NCBI GenBank assembly: GCA_002964805.2
Contig: PUDQ02000084.1
Location: 62,001 to 126,000 of the forward strand
Source: Trametes villosa
Lineage: Eukaryota > Basidiomycota > Agaricomycetes > Polyporales > Polyporaceae
Reading direction: 5' to 3'
DNA length: 64,000 bases
Shown one piece after another: positions 49,001 to 60,709 of the stretch. Position 1 is the stretch's first letter. Every line of letters begins with the position of its first letter. Below the pieces are notes generated by a model. It saw only the letters and a list, made by a program, of their open reading frames with translations, was not told the DNA's origin and searched no databases. Position numbers and translations under genes: made by a program.

Positions 49001-50771
49001 TCACTGAGAGGCGTTGGGCGCCATGCACTTTGCCACAAGCGACGTGTCCGTCCAGCTCCCATCCGCGTTCTGGGTTGGCACCTCGCTCAACACGTACCCG
49101 TCGTAGAAGTTGCCCGCCGCCCAGCCAACGTAGCCAAGGAACACTGCACGAAACCATCAGCCAATGTCATCGCCAAGTGCGTGCGATGTGCAACATACCG
49201 TCCGAGTTCGCCTTCTGGAACGCGACCTGCTCGCACATGAACGTCTCGCACGACGCGACGTTCCCGCCGCCCGTCTCGGTGTTGAACGCCTGCCGGCCGT
49301 TGCAGCGCAGCCACTGCGCGAGCGGCGCCCACGCGTTGTCGATGTTGTTCGTCGTACACTCCGAGTTCGTGCCCCTACATAACATGCCGTCAGCCCACTC
49401 CGAGCATCAGAGGCCAGGGATGAACGTACGAGTTGTCGTGGTCGAGGTACTTGTGCACGTCGAAGATCAGGTTCGTGATGCTGCCGTCGGGGTTGGTGAC
49501 CTTGTTGAGCGCGTCGGCCGAGCCGTTCGAGACGAATGTCTCGGCGGACGTCCAGTTGTTGCCGGGGAGCAGGATGAGCTGCGAGGTCGCGCTAAAGAAG
49601 TGTGAGTGGGCTGTACCCGGCAGGTGGCCGGCGGTGCATACCCAGCCTTGCGGATGGCGGTGACTGCTGCCTGTACGCTCTCTGCCCAGAGGTTGATGTC
49701 TGGGACATCGTGAGGCTCGTTCATGCTGCGTATCGTCTCTTGTATAAGCAGAATTTTGAAAGCAGATGGACAGGCACTTACACGCCGAAGATGATCTTGT
49801 CGTTATCGGCGAACTTGGCAGCAAGGCTGCTCCAGAGCGCAGCGAACTGGTCGTTCGCCGGGCCACCCTGACCAATGATCTAGCAAGGAACCCTTTGTCA
49901 GCCACGTTATTCTACCTCGCATATATGCGTATCATACCTTGCCGTTAAAGCGCGCGTAGTTGTGGACATCGACGATGCACGACGCGCCCGCATCCAGGCA
50001 CGCCTGCACGAGATCGTTGTACTCGGCGAAGTTCGCCTCGTCAATCTCGCCGTTCGCCGCGCCGTTGGTCAGGTACTGCCAGCCAACGGGCAGGCGGAAC
50101 ACGTTGTAGCCGTCGTTCTCGACGAAGTGCTTCATCTGGCCCGCGCCGTCCTCGCCTGCCCGAAGTCATGGAGCGTTAACGCACGCGCTACACCTAGAAG
50201 AGAAGAAGGCTAACCGTAGTACTTGGTCAACGGCGGCCACGCGCCGCTGGCAGAGCACGTCCCGTCTGTGCTGCATCCGAAGTCGAAACCAGAGATGTTG
50301 ACACCAGCGAAGCGGAGCTTCCCAGCGCTCGCCGGCGCGCTGTTGGGGGCGCAGGTGGATGCTGGGGGTGCCGGTGCGGAAGATGTCGCTGAAGGGGCTG
50401 CCGTCGCGGTTCCGGGGACACACTGCGAGTACGCTGACACGTCCGCCGGGCGGTATATTAGGGTAGCCACGAGAATCATGAAGTATTTCATCACTTACAC
50501 GAGCTGAGTACGGTGCAGACAGAGCCGGTGGCGCAGGTAGTTTCGCCGGCCCAGCCCTGCGAGAATGACGATCAGCCGAGTGTACTTGTGTGTGTAAGTT
50601 GCACAATGCGGGTACTGACTGTACCGCCACCTATACAGCGGGATACGGGAGTTAGTTCGAAGTTTCGCATCGCCACAAGGAGGCATACTCACATTGGCTC
50701 CAGACTGGCGCCTGAGCACGCACGGAGAGGGCGAGAGTGACAGCAGCGAGAAGAGCAGCAAAGGACTTCAT
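49001..50771 (-). CDS. CBM1-GH5 endo-beta-1,4-glucanase
   Basis: A secreted multi-exon gene. Signal peptide MKSFAALLAAVTLALSVRAQ; then a CBM1 cellulose-binding module (VWSQCGGTGWAGETTC...SVC...YSQCVPG, four Cys); then a Thr/Ser/Ala/Pro-rich linker; then a GH5 catalytic domain. Catalytic landmarks are FRLPVGWQYL, SCIVDVHNYARFNGK, MNEPHD (acid/base Glu) and AFNTETGGG (nucleophile Glu), ending WTDTSLVAKCMAP. It cuts internal bonds of cellulose and fits the GH5_5 endoglucanases of wood-decay fungi. The CBM1 is pieced together from several very short exons, including one of 11 nt (50630-50620). Confidence 0.93.
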
Positions 50772-52853
50772 GGTGTCGTGTGGGCTTGACGTGAGCCTCA
50801 CTTTCACGGCCGACCGAGACTTATAAGCCAGTAGCAGCGGGACTCCGGCAAGAGGAAGACGTCAACCGACGATTTCTGCCGTTCAGAAGACGTACGCGAG
50901 ACCGAGATTCTGCGCCAGAAGGGGAAGGCAGGTAGCAGTTCCTGGTATTGTCGTCACCAGAAGGGTAAGCCGTCCTCGATGGACCGATAACTGCCCGCTG
51001 AGAACGAGGTCGGCCGCATCTACAGGCGGTCGATGCGGCCCCCGTGCTGGTGCGAGGTCAGATATTCCAAGTAGCCCATCAAGCTTGTGACCCGTGGAAG
51101 AGCGTCTTCGTAGCTCCGCGTATTCTGGAGGGCACGGTCGTTCCTCGCGTGTTTTTCGGAATCTATCCCTGTCAGCACTGTGGTGTGTCCACATGCGTCG
51201 GCCTCCGACATCGGCTCAGGTGAACCTACCTGATGATCGCCTTCTGAGAGATATCTTCGTAGACACGAGGCCGTCTACTCCTTGCCCACGCGAGACGTGG
51301 TCACGGGCGATAGGCGGTTGTGTTCGTCTTCCGGGACAACATCTCATGAACCTCGGGCGGGGTCGCAGAACCTACCGTCCGTGGGCCATTCTTTGAAGTC
51401 AGACTGCAAGATCCGAGCTGTGACATCTTTCAAGCAGCGCAGGCGAGAGGGTCCAATGAAGTTCGTGGTCAAGCCCAAGCACGGTGCGGTGTGGGCTCAA
51501 GTTGTGTGCACCCATCGGGAGACGCCGGGGCTCGGGAAAGTCCGATCGAGCTTGATCGGCGTCTTGAGCGTCTCAACGCGTGCCTCGTGTCTACCAACCG
51601 CCAGTGTCTCGACCGTGCTCTCTCGTCGCAGACGGCATCTACACGCTTGCGAGAGCACTCATTCTTCAAAAATCCTCATATTGCGCAGAAAGAGCCTACG
51701 AGTCTACTCGTCCGATTGCAACGGGTCAGCCTCATGACACAGCAAAGTGGGCGCTCCGTCTAATTACGCTCAACTGCCAAACCGTCGTATCTCGAAGTGG
51801 TGCCGTCACTGACAGCTGAGGCTAATCTAGTCAACAGGGCCAGAGACTACCTCGACAAGGGATAGTTCCTCCGGCATAAAGCCAGTACAGTCCAATCGCA
51901 GCCGACATCTACGCCGAACGCAGCAGCTCTCGAATTCCGAATTGACTGGTGCCACCGCCTACGGCTCTGACGAGGTGCCTTCCAATCAAACCCGGCAAAT
52001 GCTAGGCACGGACGAAGCAAGCGACCCGGTGCATAGCGGGCACTGTACTGTGAGCGCCGCAGTCTTGCCTGTCTATACCGGCTTGTGTGAGTGTTGCTTA
52101 TGTCTACAGCACCTCGAACTCACCGCTTCATCCTCGTGATTCTAGATTATTTTAATGCTACCTCACACAGTGAGGGCAGCGCCGGGCAGCGCAGCGCTCA
52201 CTTCCCAGCTTCCCCGAGAATTAGCTACAACGACGGGAAGTACCGAGAATAAACCTGGCAGACGGTCGCTGCCTTCTAAACAGGGTAGCGACATCGCTTA
52301 ACCGTGGAGATGCCCGTCGCAGCCCATGACGACAACAACGCAAGCTTCGTGCACATGCCTCGGGCAGAAGAGGAGCATGCTATCAGTAATTGTAGCATCA
52401 GACGGCGTGTCTGCCATTCAGATGAAGCGGCCGGCGGGGATGGAGAACGGGGTGAGCACATTGCATGCCGAAATATCTGCTCATCTGAAGTTCGATAGGA
52501 AGCAGCCCGCGTCAATCAACAAGGACGACCGCGGGGGTGGCCAACTCTGAACCCTAACCGAAAAGGGACAGGGCTTTGATGGGAAAGAGCGGCCCATCAT
52601 CACGACCGGGCTAGCGCACGCTCCGCCGCTTGTCCGTCCTGCCCTCTGCTGGGTCTTGCCGCCATCAAATGCCCCCAAGATAAAGATACAGGGGGGCGAG
52701 AGCTTCCCTTCCTTCAACAGACTCTTCCCTGAGCAGCCGCCGGCCTTCTTATGCGACGCCAGGCCTCGCATCGTCGGGCATACACGACCCCCTCTTTCCC
52801 CACTTCACTGTGCTGAGGCGCGGAGGCTCTGGAGGCTCCGGACTTTGAGCTTC
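50772..52853. other. Gene-poor region, 2.1 kb
   Basis: Promoter of the endoglucanase gene, then no confident gene. A weak minus-strand candidate at about 51.5-50.9 kb is described under findings. No repeats seen. Confidence 0.4.
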
Positions 52854-54155
52854 ATGTCCTTCGTGCTCACCATCCGTCGTGAGTCCGCTCCGTGACCGCG
52901 ATCGGAATTTTATTGATAGCATCCCGACCTAGTGCTCGCCACGATCTTGCCTGCGTTTGCGATCCTGCTGACACTCCTGCGGTTGCACTACCGGTGGACG
53001 AGACGTCATCTGGGCTATGACGACGCATGGGCAGCGTTCGGAGTGATCTGTTCGATATTCCTGTGCGCGGGAGCATGGACAAGGAGTGATACCCCCGGTT
53101 AGTGCATTTACCTGCTGCTCGGGACTCGACCCAGCTAACAGTCTACAAGCCACGGGGCCGTTCCACCACTCCGCCCATGTCCGTGTCATTGGTTATTATA
53201 TGCTTAACGTTGCCTTCACTTGTCTTCTATGGTGAGCCGTAACGTATCCGCGTACACACTATCTTGTTCACGCCGCCTTCGCCAGGGCCTCCCGGATGAG
53301 CATCCTCTTTTCGATCATCCGGCTCATCCCCTACCTCATGGCACTCCGTGTCTACGCCTACATGTGCTCGATATTATTCGGCATGATGTGGGCGGCACTC
53401 GTTATTCAAAAGCTCGTGGTATGCGAGTCCAACACCGAGTGGAAGCACTCCCCCGGCGTGCAATGCGTTCTCGGGAACGCGGTCGGCGGGCTCGAGTTGG
53501 CTAGTAAGTCTCACACCCGTTACTTACAATCCATCCGCTGACAGGCCTCACTGTGTCTCTTTCCATTGCCAACGCATTATCGTAGCCGACTTCCTCGCCG
53601 ACCTCATCCTCGTGCTATTGCCCATGCGGCTGCTCTGGAGAATCAAACTCTCGTTCGGGAAGAGGCTCCTCCTCCAGGCCATTTTCTCAGCCAGCATGTT
53701 CACGACCATCGTCAGCATCGTCCACGCCGTCTACGTCTTCAGCCCCAACCGGAACGCCGAGGGTATCCTGGCACACGTCGAGGTACGCCCCACCCACGCC
53801 GCACCGCTAGCGCCTCACTAACCGCTATCTCTAGGCATCGACCGCCCTCATCGTCTGCAACCTCGCCGTCCTGCTCACCTGGCTCATGCGCGCCCTGGGC
53901 CACGGCGAGGAGAGCGAGGGCGCGCCCAACTCGGACCCGTCCAGTCGCGGCACGCGCGGCAAGATGACCACGCTGCGCTTCCACCGCCCCGACCCCGCGT
54001 GCATCGTCCTCACCGGGCTGGACGGGATCGAGACGATGGCGAGCGCGGGCGCGCACACGCGCATATCCGGCGAGAGCGCGGAGGCGGCCCCAAAGGACTA
54101 TTCGGACGGCCATAGTCGGAAGTCGGCCAGTATCACCGACGGCGAAGCGGTGTAG
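52854..54155 (+). CDS. Fungal rhodopsin-domain (7-TM) membrane protein
   Basis: Six exons (52854-52878, 52933-53097, 53150-53231, 53286-53503, 53586-53782, 53835-54155) sum to 1008 nt, 335 aa. Hydrophobic helices alternate with short loops: TILPAFAILLTLLRL, WAAFGVICSIFLCAGAW, YYMLNVAFTCLLWASRMSI, MCSILFGMMWAALVI, ADLILVLLPMRLLWRI, ASMFTTIVSIVHAVYV and ASTALIVCNLAVLLTWL. The order, and motifs such as DDAWAA, RMSILFSIIRL and LPMRLLWRIKL, fit the fungal rhodopsin-domain family (PF20684). It has no retinal-binding Lys motif that I can see. A cytoplasmic tail of about 80 residues is Ser-rich. Exon 1 is only 25 nt. Function unknown. Confidence 0.82.
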
Positions 54156-55542
54156 GGTCGCGTCCCCGGTGGCGGCCGTCCATTCAGCCGTCTGTCCAGG
54201 GTTATTGGAGGGCTCGATGGGGCGATTGGGGGGGTGCGCTCGGTGTCACGGTGCCGCCGCTCTGCTTACGACTGTTGCGCGACGTGCGCAACGGGCGTTC
54301 GTCCCGCGCTAGTGCATTAGGCTTGAGCGCATCCCCATGCTCCGCGTACATATGTTCTACTAGAGGTGATATAGAGGTCTAGCAGTCAGCTAGTATCTGC
54401 TGTCATGTGCAATAGTGTATGCTTACCACCACTGTATGCAGCCCGCTTCGCTCGCTCAAAATATCCTTCATCAGACGTCGACGTTAAAGAGGAAGGTTTC
54501 AATGATTGTGGCACTCGCTACGCCCTCCAGCGCCCACCATACTTACCGCTGACAGGGACGTCGTATCTCCCCACGACGGGTGCTTCTCCATTACCTACAC
54601 CGGCTAGAAGACGGCCAGTCAACGTGGGCTGTGTCCTCTCGGCGGGAACGCGGGAAGCTGCCAACCCGAAGAGAGTCTCGGGGAACTATATGCGTTGATC
54701 AGACCTGGGCCTGACGGAAGGTTTTGATTGAGAATCGGCCGGCGCCGATGGCGAGTTGTTCGGATTGAGCGTAACCACTGTGTGCTTTTTTCCCACAGCA
54801 GCTCAGTAGGACTCCCCGGCGATCGGCAACGAAAACGCACCCGGAATCTGGCATTCTGCCCTGCAGTGGAGGGATGAAGGTATTGCCGTGTTTTCTGGTT
54901 GTTCGCCGTGCTCATGTGTACACATGGACTTTGCCTCCGGCTTGCTGATCTCCGACTGCGAGGAGCGGGCCCCGTCTCAACTTGCTAAGTGCTTATGTCG
55001 CCGTCGGTCCTGCTTGGTGAGACTTTGCTTCCCAAGCATAGGCACGCCGGCCTCAAGGTACGCAAATGCTAGTCGGCTCACGCTCAAAATACAAGAAGAT
55101 GTGCCGGCTTGAAGAGTCTATCCGAGTCTTGAACTTGAAGCGTGCCTGGTTCACCCCCCGCGAACCTCTGGCAATGAACGGGTAAGTGGCATCCATGTAT
55201 GACCTGCCGAGGTAAACTGTGCCTTGCAACGGTATTAGCGGTGTTGATACAAGGAACAGGTGAGACTCCGCGGCAGCCCCGCTGTCAGCCGCTCATGACA
55301 GTCCATTGTCATCGCTATGCAGATACCTTGCCGCCACTTACATGTACGTCGGCGCTGTCCACTTCAGGCATTCGTCCTCACGAACCATACTCTTCGGATC
55401 CAGCTTGATGGCTGAGTACTGAGTACCGAGCCCGACTCGACTACGTGGCAGGCACCACTGCAAGTGCGAATGGGGAACGTCCGATTCTGAATTGGCGTGC
55501 GTGCTCTTCCTACAGGTTCGCCGGGGCGACAACGAACCCCAT
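54156..55542. other. Intergenic, 1.4 kb
   Basis: 3' flanks of the rhodopsin-domain gene and of the P450 gene (convergent). No gene or repeat recognised. Confidence 0.4.
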
Positions 55543-57708
55543 TCACAGTGACCCGACGGATCCGGACTGGGTTGTGGTGGTCGCGTTCGTTGAGTCATTA
55601 GCCCGGATGAGCGCTTCAGCCCACGGAGCGCGAGCCTTGATCACGCATTCAAACGGCTCTGGGTACCTGTAATGCCCAGTGCCCCCCAGTCAGCAAAACG
55701 AACAACCCAGCTGTAGCTGACTTACGATATTACCCCCGCCGTCATCTTCCCCTCCAGCTTCACAGGCCGCCCCGTTTCATCGAGCGGCGCCGAGACCGCC
55801 AGAGTGTGCAGGACTGAGGACACGATCAAGAAGAGGGACGCTTCTGCGAAGTGGCGCCCCGGGCAGACCCTGGATGTCCATGCCAAGCGATGTCAGTCGT
55901 TACGTCTCGTTTACGCCCCGCACACAGAAGTGCGGGGAAGGGAGACGCGACCGCCGGAGGCGCACCTTCTTCCGTAGCCGAACGCGAACTGGGCGGGATC
56001 AGTGATGTCAGGGTTAAGCTTCCCGTCCTTCAAGAACCGCTCGGGTCTGAACGCCTCGGGGTCGGGATAGCGGCTCTCGTCGCGAGAATACGCCCTAACA
56101 AACCGCGGAAGTGTCAATCCCCCGACGCTGATAATCGCTAGGCCGGTACGTACCATATATTGGAAATGACCAGCGTGCCCTTCGGGATGAGGTAGCCGCG
56201 GTACTCGTCGTCTTCGATGAGCCGATGCGGGATACCCAGAGGTACAATCGCGCGCCAGCGCAGGCACTCCTTGATGACCGCGGAGACGTATGGCAACGCG
56301 TCTTGGTCGTCGAAGTCTGGGAGGCGGTTGGGGCCGACGACAGCGTCGAGCTCCGCTTGTGCCTTCTTTTGTGCTTCGGGAAACGACGCCAGGACGAGGA
56401 ACAGGGCCTGAATAGAGGACAGCGTCTGCACGCGATGTTAGAGTTATGGACCGCATAGAGTGCAAGACACAGCGTGCGCTCACAGTATCGGCCCCAGCTG
56501 CCGGAACACTGCATGAGACTGGTCACGGACTCAAATAGGGGGAAAGGAATGTACTCACCGCCATACGCTACTGCGACAGTGTTACGCGCCACAATCCCCT
56601 CTTCCTCAGCTTCTTGGCCCTCCAACCCGGAGATGCGCTCCATGAGCGCCGTGGTCATCGACGGGTTTGCAGAACCCTCCCGCTAAACCCACCCCAACAC
56701 ATCCCCTTCCCAACGTCAGGACGAACAACGCACACAGAAGCATCAGCGCACCATCGCAGCAAGCGTCCGCTCCCAAGGGGTGTCCCGTAGCCGATGCACC
56801 ACGACCCTCGCCTCCGCCGCGTCGCGCTTGAACCGCACGCCAGGGAGCCACCCGGGGAGGAAGCGCAGCACCGGGAAGAGCTCGACGAGGTACTTCCCGG
56901 GGACGAGCACGCTGCTGAACGCGGCGAGGCCCTCCTCCGCCATCGTCACGTACTCGTCATGCTCCTCCGCAACGTCGATCCCGTACGCGACGCGCATGAT
57001 CGTCGCTGCGAACATACTGCTCGGAGTTGGGGACAGTCAGCGTACTGCGCGGCAAAGAGCAGTGCGGGTAACTAGTGAGGAGGACGACGTACTGCCTGAT
57101 GTGCTCAGTGAAGTGCTCGGGGGTATTCAGGAGCCGGGTGAGGAAGTGTCCGACCTGGCTGCGCTGCAGAGGGCGTAGGTCTGCAATGGCGTTCGGGTTG
57201 AAGAACTGGTGGAACGCCCGCCGGTGCCGCCTCCACCACGGCCCGTAGTGGATCATGGTCAGCACCCAGTCGAAGCCGCCTCTACGAGAAACTACGCGTC
57301 AACCCAGACTATTTCGCACCTTAGGAGATAGGGATGGCTCACAGGTCTACCATGGGCGAGTGAATCCTGTCAGAGTAAATCGCCGAGCGTTTCTCCAGAA
57401 GATCGACTGCAGCATCGTGCGACCCTAAGAGGAGGATCGGCTGACCGAGCACATCCAGGTATACCAGGTCGCCTACGAATGCAACCTGAGTACATAGCAG
57501 AAGAGGCCAGATAATTGCACGCACCATACTTGTCTGAGAGAACTTGGTAGTCATCTCCGGCATTCCTTTTCGGCATATCAAGGGCATTCCCGATGAGAGG
57601 CAGACCCGGCGGGCCGGGAGGGAACGGCAGCCGCCTAGACGACCTCCAGTATCGCAAGATACACACCGAGCACAAGGCCACAGAAACAAGCAGCCAAACC
57701 TCAGGCAT
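55543..57708 (-). CDS. Cytochrome P450 monooxygenase
   Basis: A multi-exon minus-strand gene. The N-terminal anchor (PEVWLLVSVALCSVCIL) and proline-rich hinge (PFPPGPPGLPLIG) place it on the ER membrane. Further landmarks: WWRRHRRAFHQFF (C-helix), the I-helix oxygen motif AGADTT, KECLRWR (ExxR of the K-helix), FRPERFL (PERF) and the heme loop FAFGYGRR-CPGRHFAE with the cysteine thiolate ligand just after an intron. The AGADTT motif is assembled across a 14-nt exon (56497-56484). Such P450s in mushrooms (CYP5144/CYP620-like by general look) oxidise xenobiotics or secondary metabolites; the substrate cannot be deduced. No disrupted motif was found. Confidence 0.9.
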
Positions 57709-58406
57709 CTTGTCTGCGCAGCTAGACACCTAGGGCCCGGCGGGAAAGTGAGATAGGCATTGTCTGTCGCGGTGGAGGGTTTATAACGGCTCAAAGAACG
57801 CGGCGTCCTCTGACACACGTTCGGCTCGCGCCGCCGCAGTCTGGGATACTGTTTGCCTTCGTAGAGTAACCCCACACTCCGCGACGACAGCGAAAATGGT
57901 AAACGGAATGACCTCTCCGGCTACCACGCTCATATATGACGGTCACAAGGCGATATGGGGAGAAGCATCGTCGCGGAGGAGCACTGTATCAGTGACGCAC
58001 TCAAGAGTCGCGGGAAGGCCCGAACACGCAACTGGTCCGGAGATAGTCAGCGCCGGATATCAATCGAGGTGTCGACCACAGTGTGAGAGAGAACGTACAT
58101 CGTGCGCAGTGGCTGAGCTCTTGAAGACCAATACGGGCCTTGGAGGAAAGTCACGGTCGTCAGCACTTCCCACCGCTTGCATACGGCTGCATAGATGCCG
58201 CGCATACAGCTGCACGATAGTCGCAATCTATCTGTCTGCTCATGCATGGAACGCAATGTTTGACACACCCGGACAAAAGCCGCTGTATTGCAGCTGCAAT
58301 CGCGCAGGCCGCGTGCCCACGTACCGACTCCGAGATTGCCGGACATCGCCTGCGAAGCTCTCTATCGTCCCCGGATCGTAGTGGTACACATGATCATATG
58401 TTCTGC
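57709..58406. other. Intergenic between P450 and dehydrogenase genes
   Basis: Promoter of the P450 gene and 3' flank of the polyol dehydrogenase gene. No gene seen. Confidence 0.45.
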
Positions 58407-59947
58407 TCAGGGCTTCACCGCGATCTTCACGGCCGTCTTGCTGCGCATTTTCTCCAACACCTTCTCGAACTCGGCGACGGGGTACACGTCGGTTACCTGC
58501 GCGAGCATCCATTCAGGGCACAGCGAAGCGAGTAGTGGAGAGAGTGCGCTTACGAGACCCTTCACTTTGACTTTGCCGCTGTCGAGATACGCGACGGCCC
58601 GGGGGAAGCAGTACGTCTGCGCGAAGGAGCCGATGATCTGCGGGCGCCTATGAGCATGCTACAGCGACTTGCGCGATACTCCGAGCGCACTTACCCGGAT
58701 CTCGTCGACAAAGATCTTCGAGGGCGGCCAGTGCACCTGCGCGGCGTTGTCGTACACGCCGTATACCATCAGCGTGCCGCCTCTGCGCACGTAGTTGATC
58801 GCCTCGTTCGCGATCTTCTCCGAGCCCGTAGCCTCGACCTGTGTAAGAACCCATCAGCCACCAACAGCCAAGGCGCGCACCTCCATCATCAGTGACTACA
58901 TACCACGACGTCGAAGCCGTACGGGTTCTTCTTCTTCAGCTCCTCCCACTGCGCGCTCGGGTCCTCCCTGTCGAGCTCAATGTACTCATCCCCGGCCTCG
59001 AGCTGCTTCGCGATGTCCATCTTGATGCCCTTGTTCGCAGCGACGACAACGCGCATCGCGCCGTTCAGCTTGAGCAGCTGCGCGAGGATGAGACCCGTCG
59101 GCCCCGAGCCGATGATCAGCGCCTCGACGCCTACAGGCGCGGCGAGTTTGTCCATGCCGTGCACCGCGCAGGCGGCGGGCTCGATCAGCGTCGCCTCTTC
59201 GTCAGACAGGTTGTGGATTTTGTAGATTTTCTTGCCGTCGCTGCGAGGGAGGTCAGGACGGTATGGGAGATGCTGAGGGAGGGAATACTGACAAGGCAAC
59301 GTATTCGGCGAAGCCTCCGGGAAGGCTGACACCGAGACCCTTGTAGTCCTCGCAGAGGAGACCTTGTCCTCTCCGGCAGTAGAAGCACGAGCCGCACTAT
59401 AGGAAATGTCGGCGGTGAATGCTGGAAACAGAAGACTAGTAAGTAAATACTCACCAGCACGCTGGGGTCTCCGACGACGCGGTCGCCGTTTGCGAAGCCT
59501 TTGACGTTCTTGCCAACTTGGACGATTTCGCCTACGATCTCATGTCCAGGGATAAGCTGCCACAAAAGTTCAGATTTCAGCAGCATGCAAATCACTTCGG
59601 CAGTATGGTACGCACGGGGAACGCGGCGATGAACTCTCCATTGTGGACGTGCTGGTCAGTGCCGCATACACCTACAGTAGAGTCAGAGGAGATTCACGCC
59701 AGTACTGCTACACGGTACTTGCCACAGGCGCGGACTGTAATGCGAGATGAGACGGAGATCAAAAATGTTCTGCAGAAGAACTGCGCACCTTTCAGGAGTA
59801 CCTCGTCATCACTGATCTGCGGAATCGGCACCTCGCGAACATCGAAGTCGCGGGGCTACACGAACGTGAGAATGTCACGATCATCCCGCAACAAACGCAG
59901 CATACCTTGTGGTAGTAGACGGCCTTCATCGTTCCGGCGGTAGACAT
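58407..59947 (-). CDS. Zinc-dependent polyol/alcohol dehydrogenase (MDR family)
   Basis: A multi-exon minus-strand gene from [14 protein letters not shown] to [10 protein letters not shown]. Catalytic-zinc residues are in [12 protein letters not shown] and [13 protein letters not shown]; the structural zinc site is [15 protein letters not shown] (four Cys). The NAD(P) fold has [18 protein letters not shown]. Overall it is closest to sorbitol, threonine and D-arabinitol dehydrogenases, which oxidise polyols to ketoses in the cytosol; arabinitol or sorbitol are plausible substrates, by family only. It is divergent from CTP synthase with about 760 bp between the starts. Confidence 0.88.
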
Positions 59948-60709
59948 GGTTCTCGCTGGTATCTGGGGTAGGCTGGGGTGTGGGGAAGGTGCGGGACTGA
60001 GTGCGGGGAGTCGCAGGGTGCGCAGTAGCTCTTATACGCCGGTCCAGAGAGACCACAGGAAGCACGGACCGCAGATTGCGGATACGATCCGATTGAGCCG
60101 CTGAGCATGTCGTTAATTAAAGCGATAGAAAGAACCGCCGGAAGGCAAGTCCAGGCGGACAAGGCTGCCAGCAGGCCATGCTGGCCAATAACCCCCGGTT
60201 TGCCGGAATTTCCAGCATGATAGCAGCACGTTTTGCGTACGCGCATGCGTGAACACTGTGCTTACCCCTGAACATGCCCGGCGGCCTTGAATCCACGAGA
60301 CGGTGGTAGAACTACGGTTCCACGGTCCGAAGTCGGAATTAAACAGGGGCAGCGAGTAAGAGCGAGTATCGCAGATGTATTGCACATTGCTGCGGCCACG
60401 AGCATGCTGCATGCGTTTCGAGCGCTGATAGGACGAGTGTTGTACAGCTATGAGAGAGCCTGGACTCTGCGAGCATCGGTCGACGGTGGGGGGCGGATCC
60501 AAGGTGGGGGGGGCAGGACAAGCCGAGCGGCGGCACGGCACGCCACTGGCACGCGACGCGACGCGTTGTTTGCCCGTGTTTGTCCCCAATGTCATCGACG
60601 GAAAACGAAAAGGGAAATTTGCGGAGAGCGCGCGCGCGTCTGCGAGAGGAGCGGGTGCAGAGCTTGTGCTCCTGCGACGACGACCTCGACGACCACGACC
60701 GCCACCACT
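59948..60709. promoter_or_regulatory. Divergent intergenic region, dehydrogenase / CTP synthase
   Basis: Both starts face away from this 762-bp segment, so it must carry both promoters. A GC-rich leader precedes CTP synthase. No clear TATA box is visible and no separate gene is supported. Confidence 0.4.
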
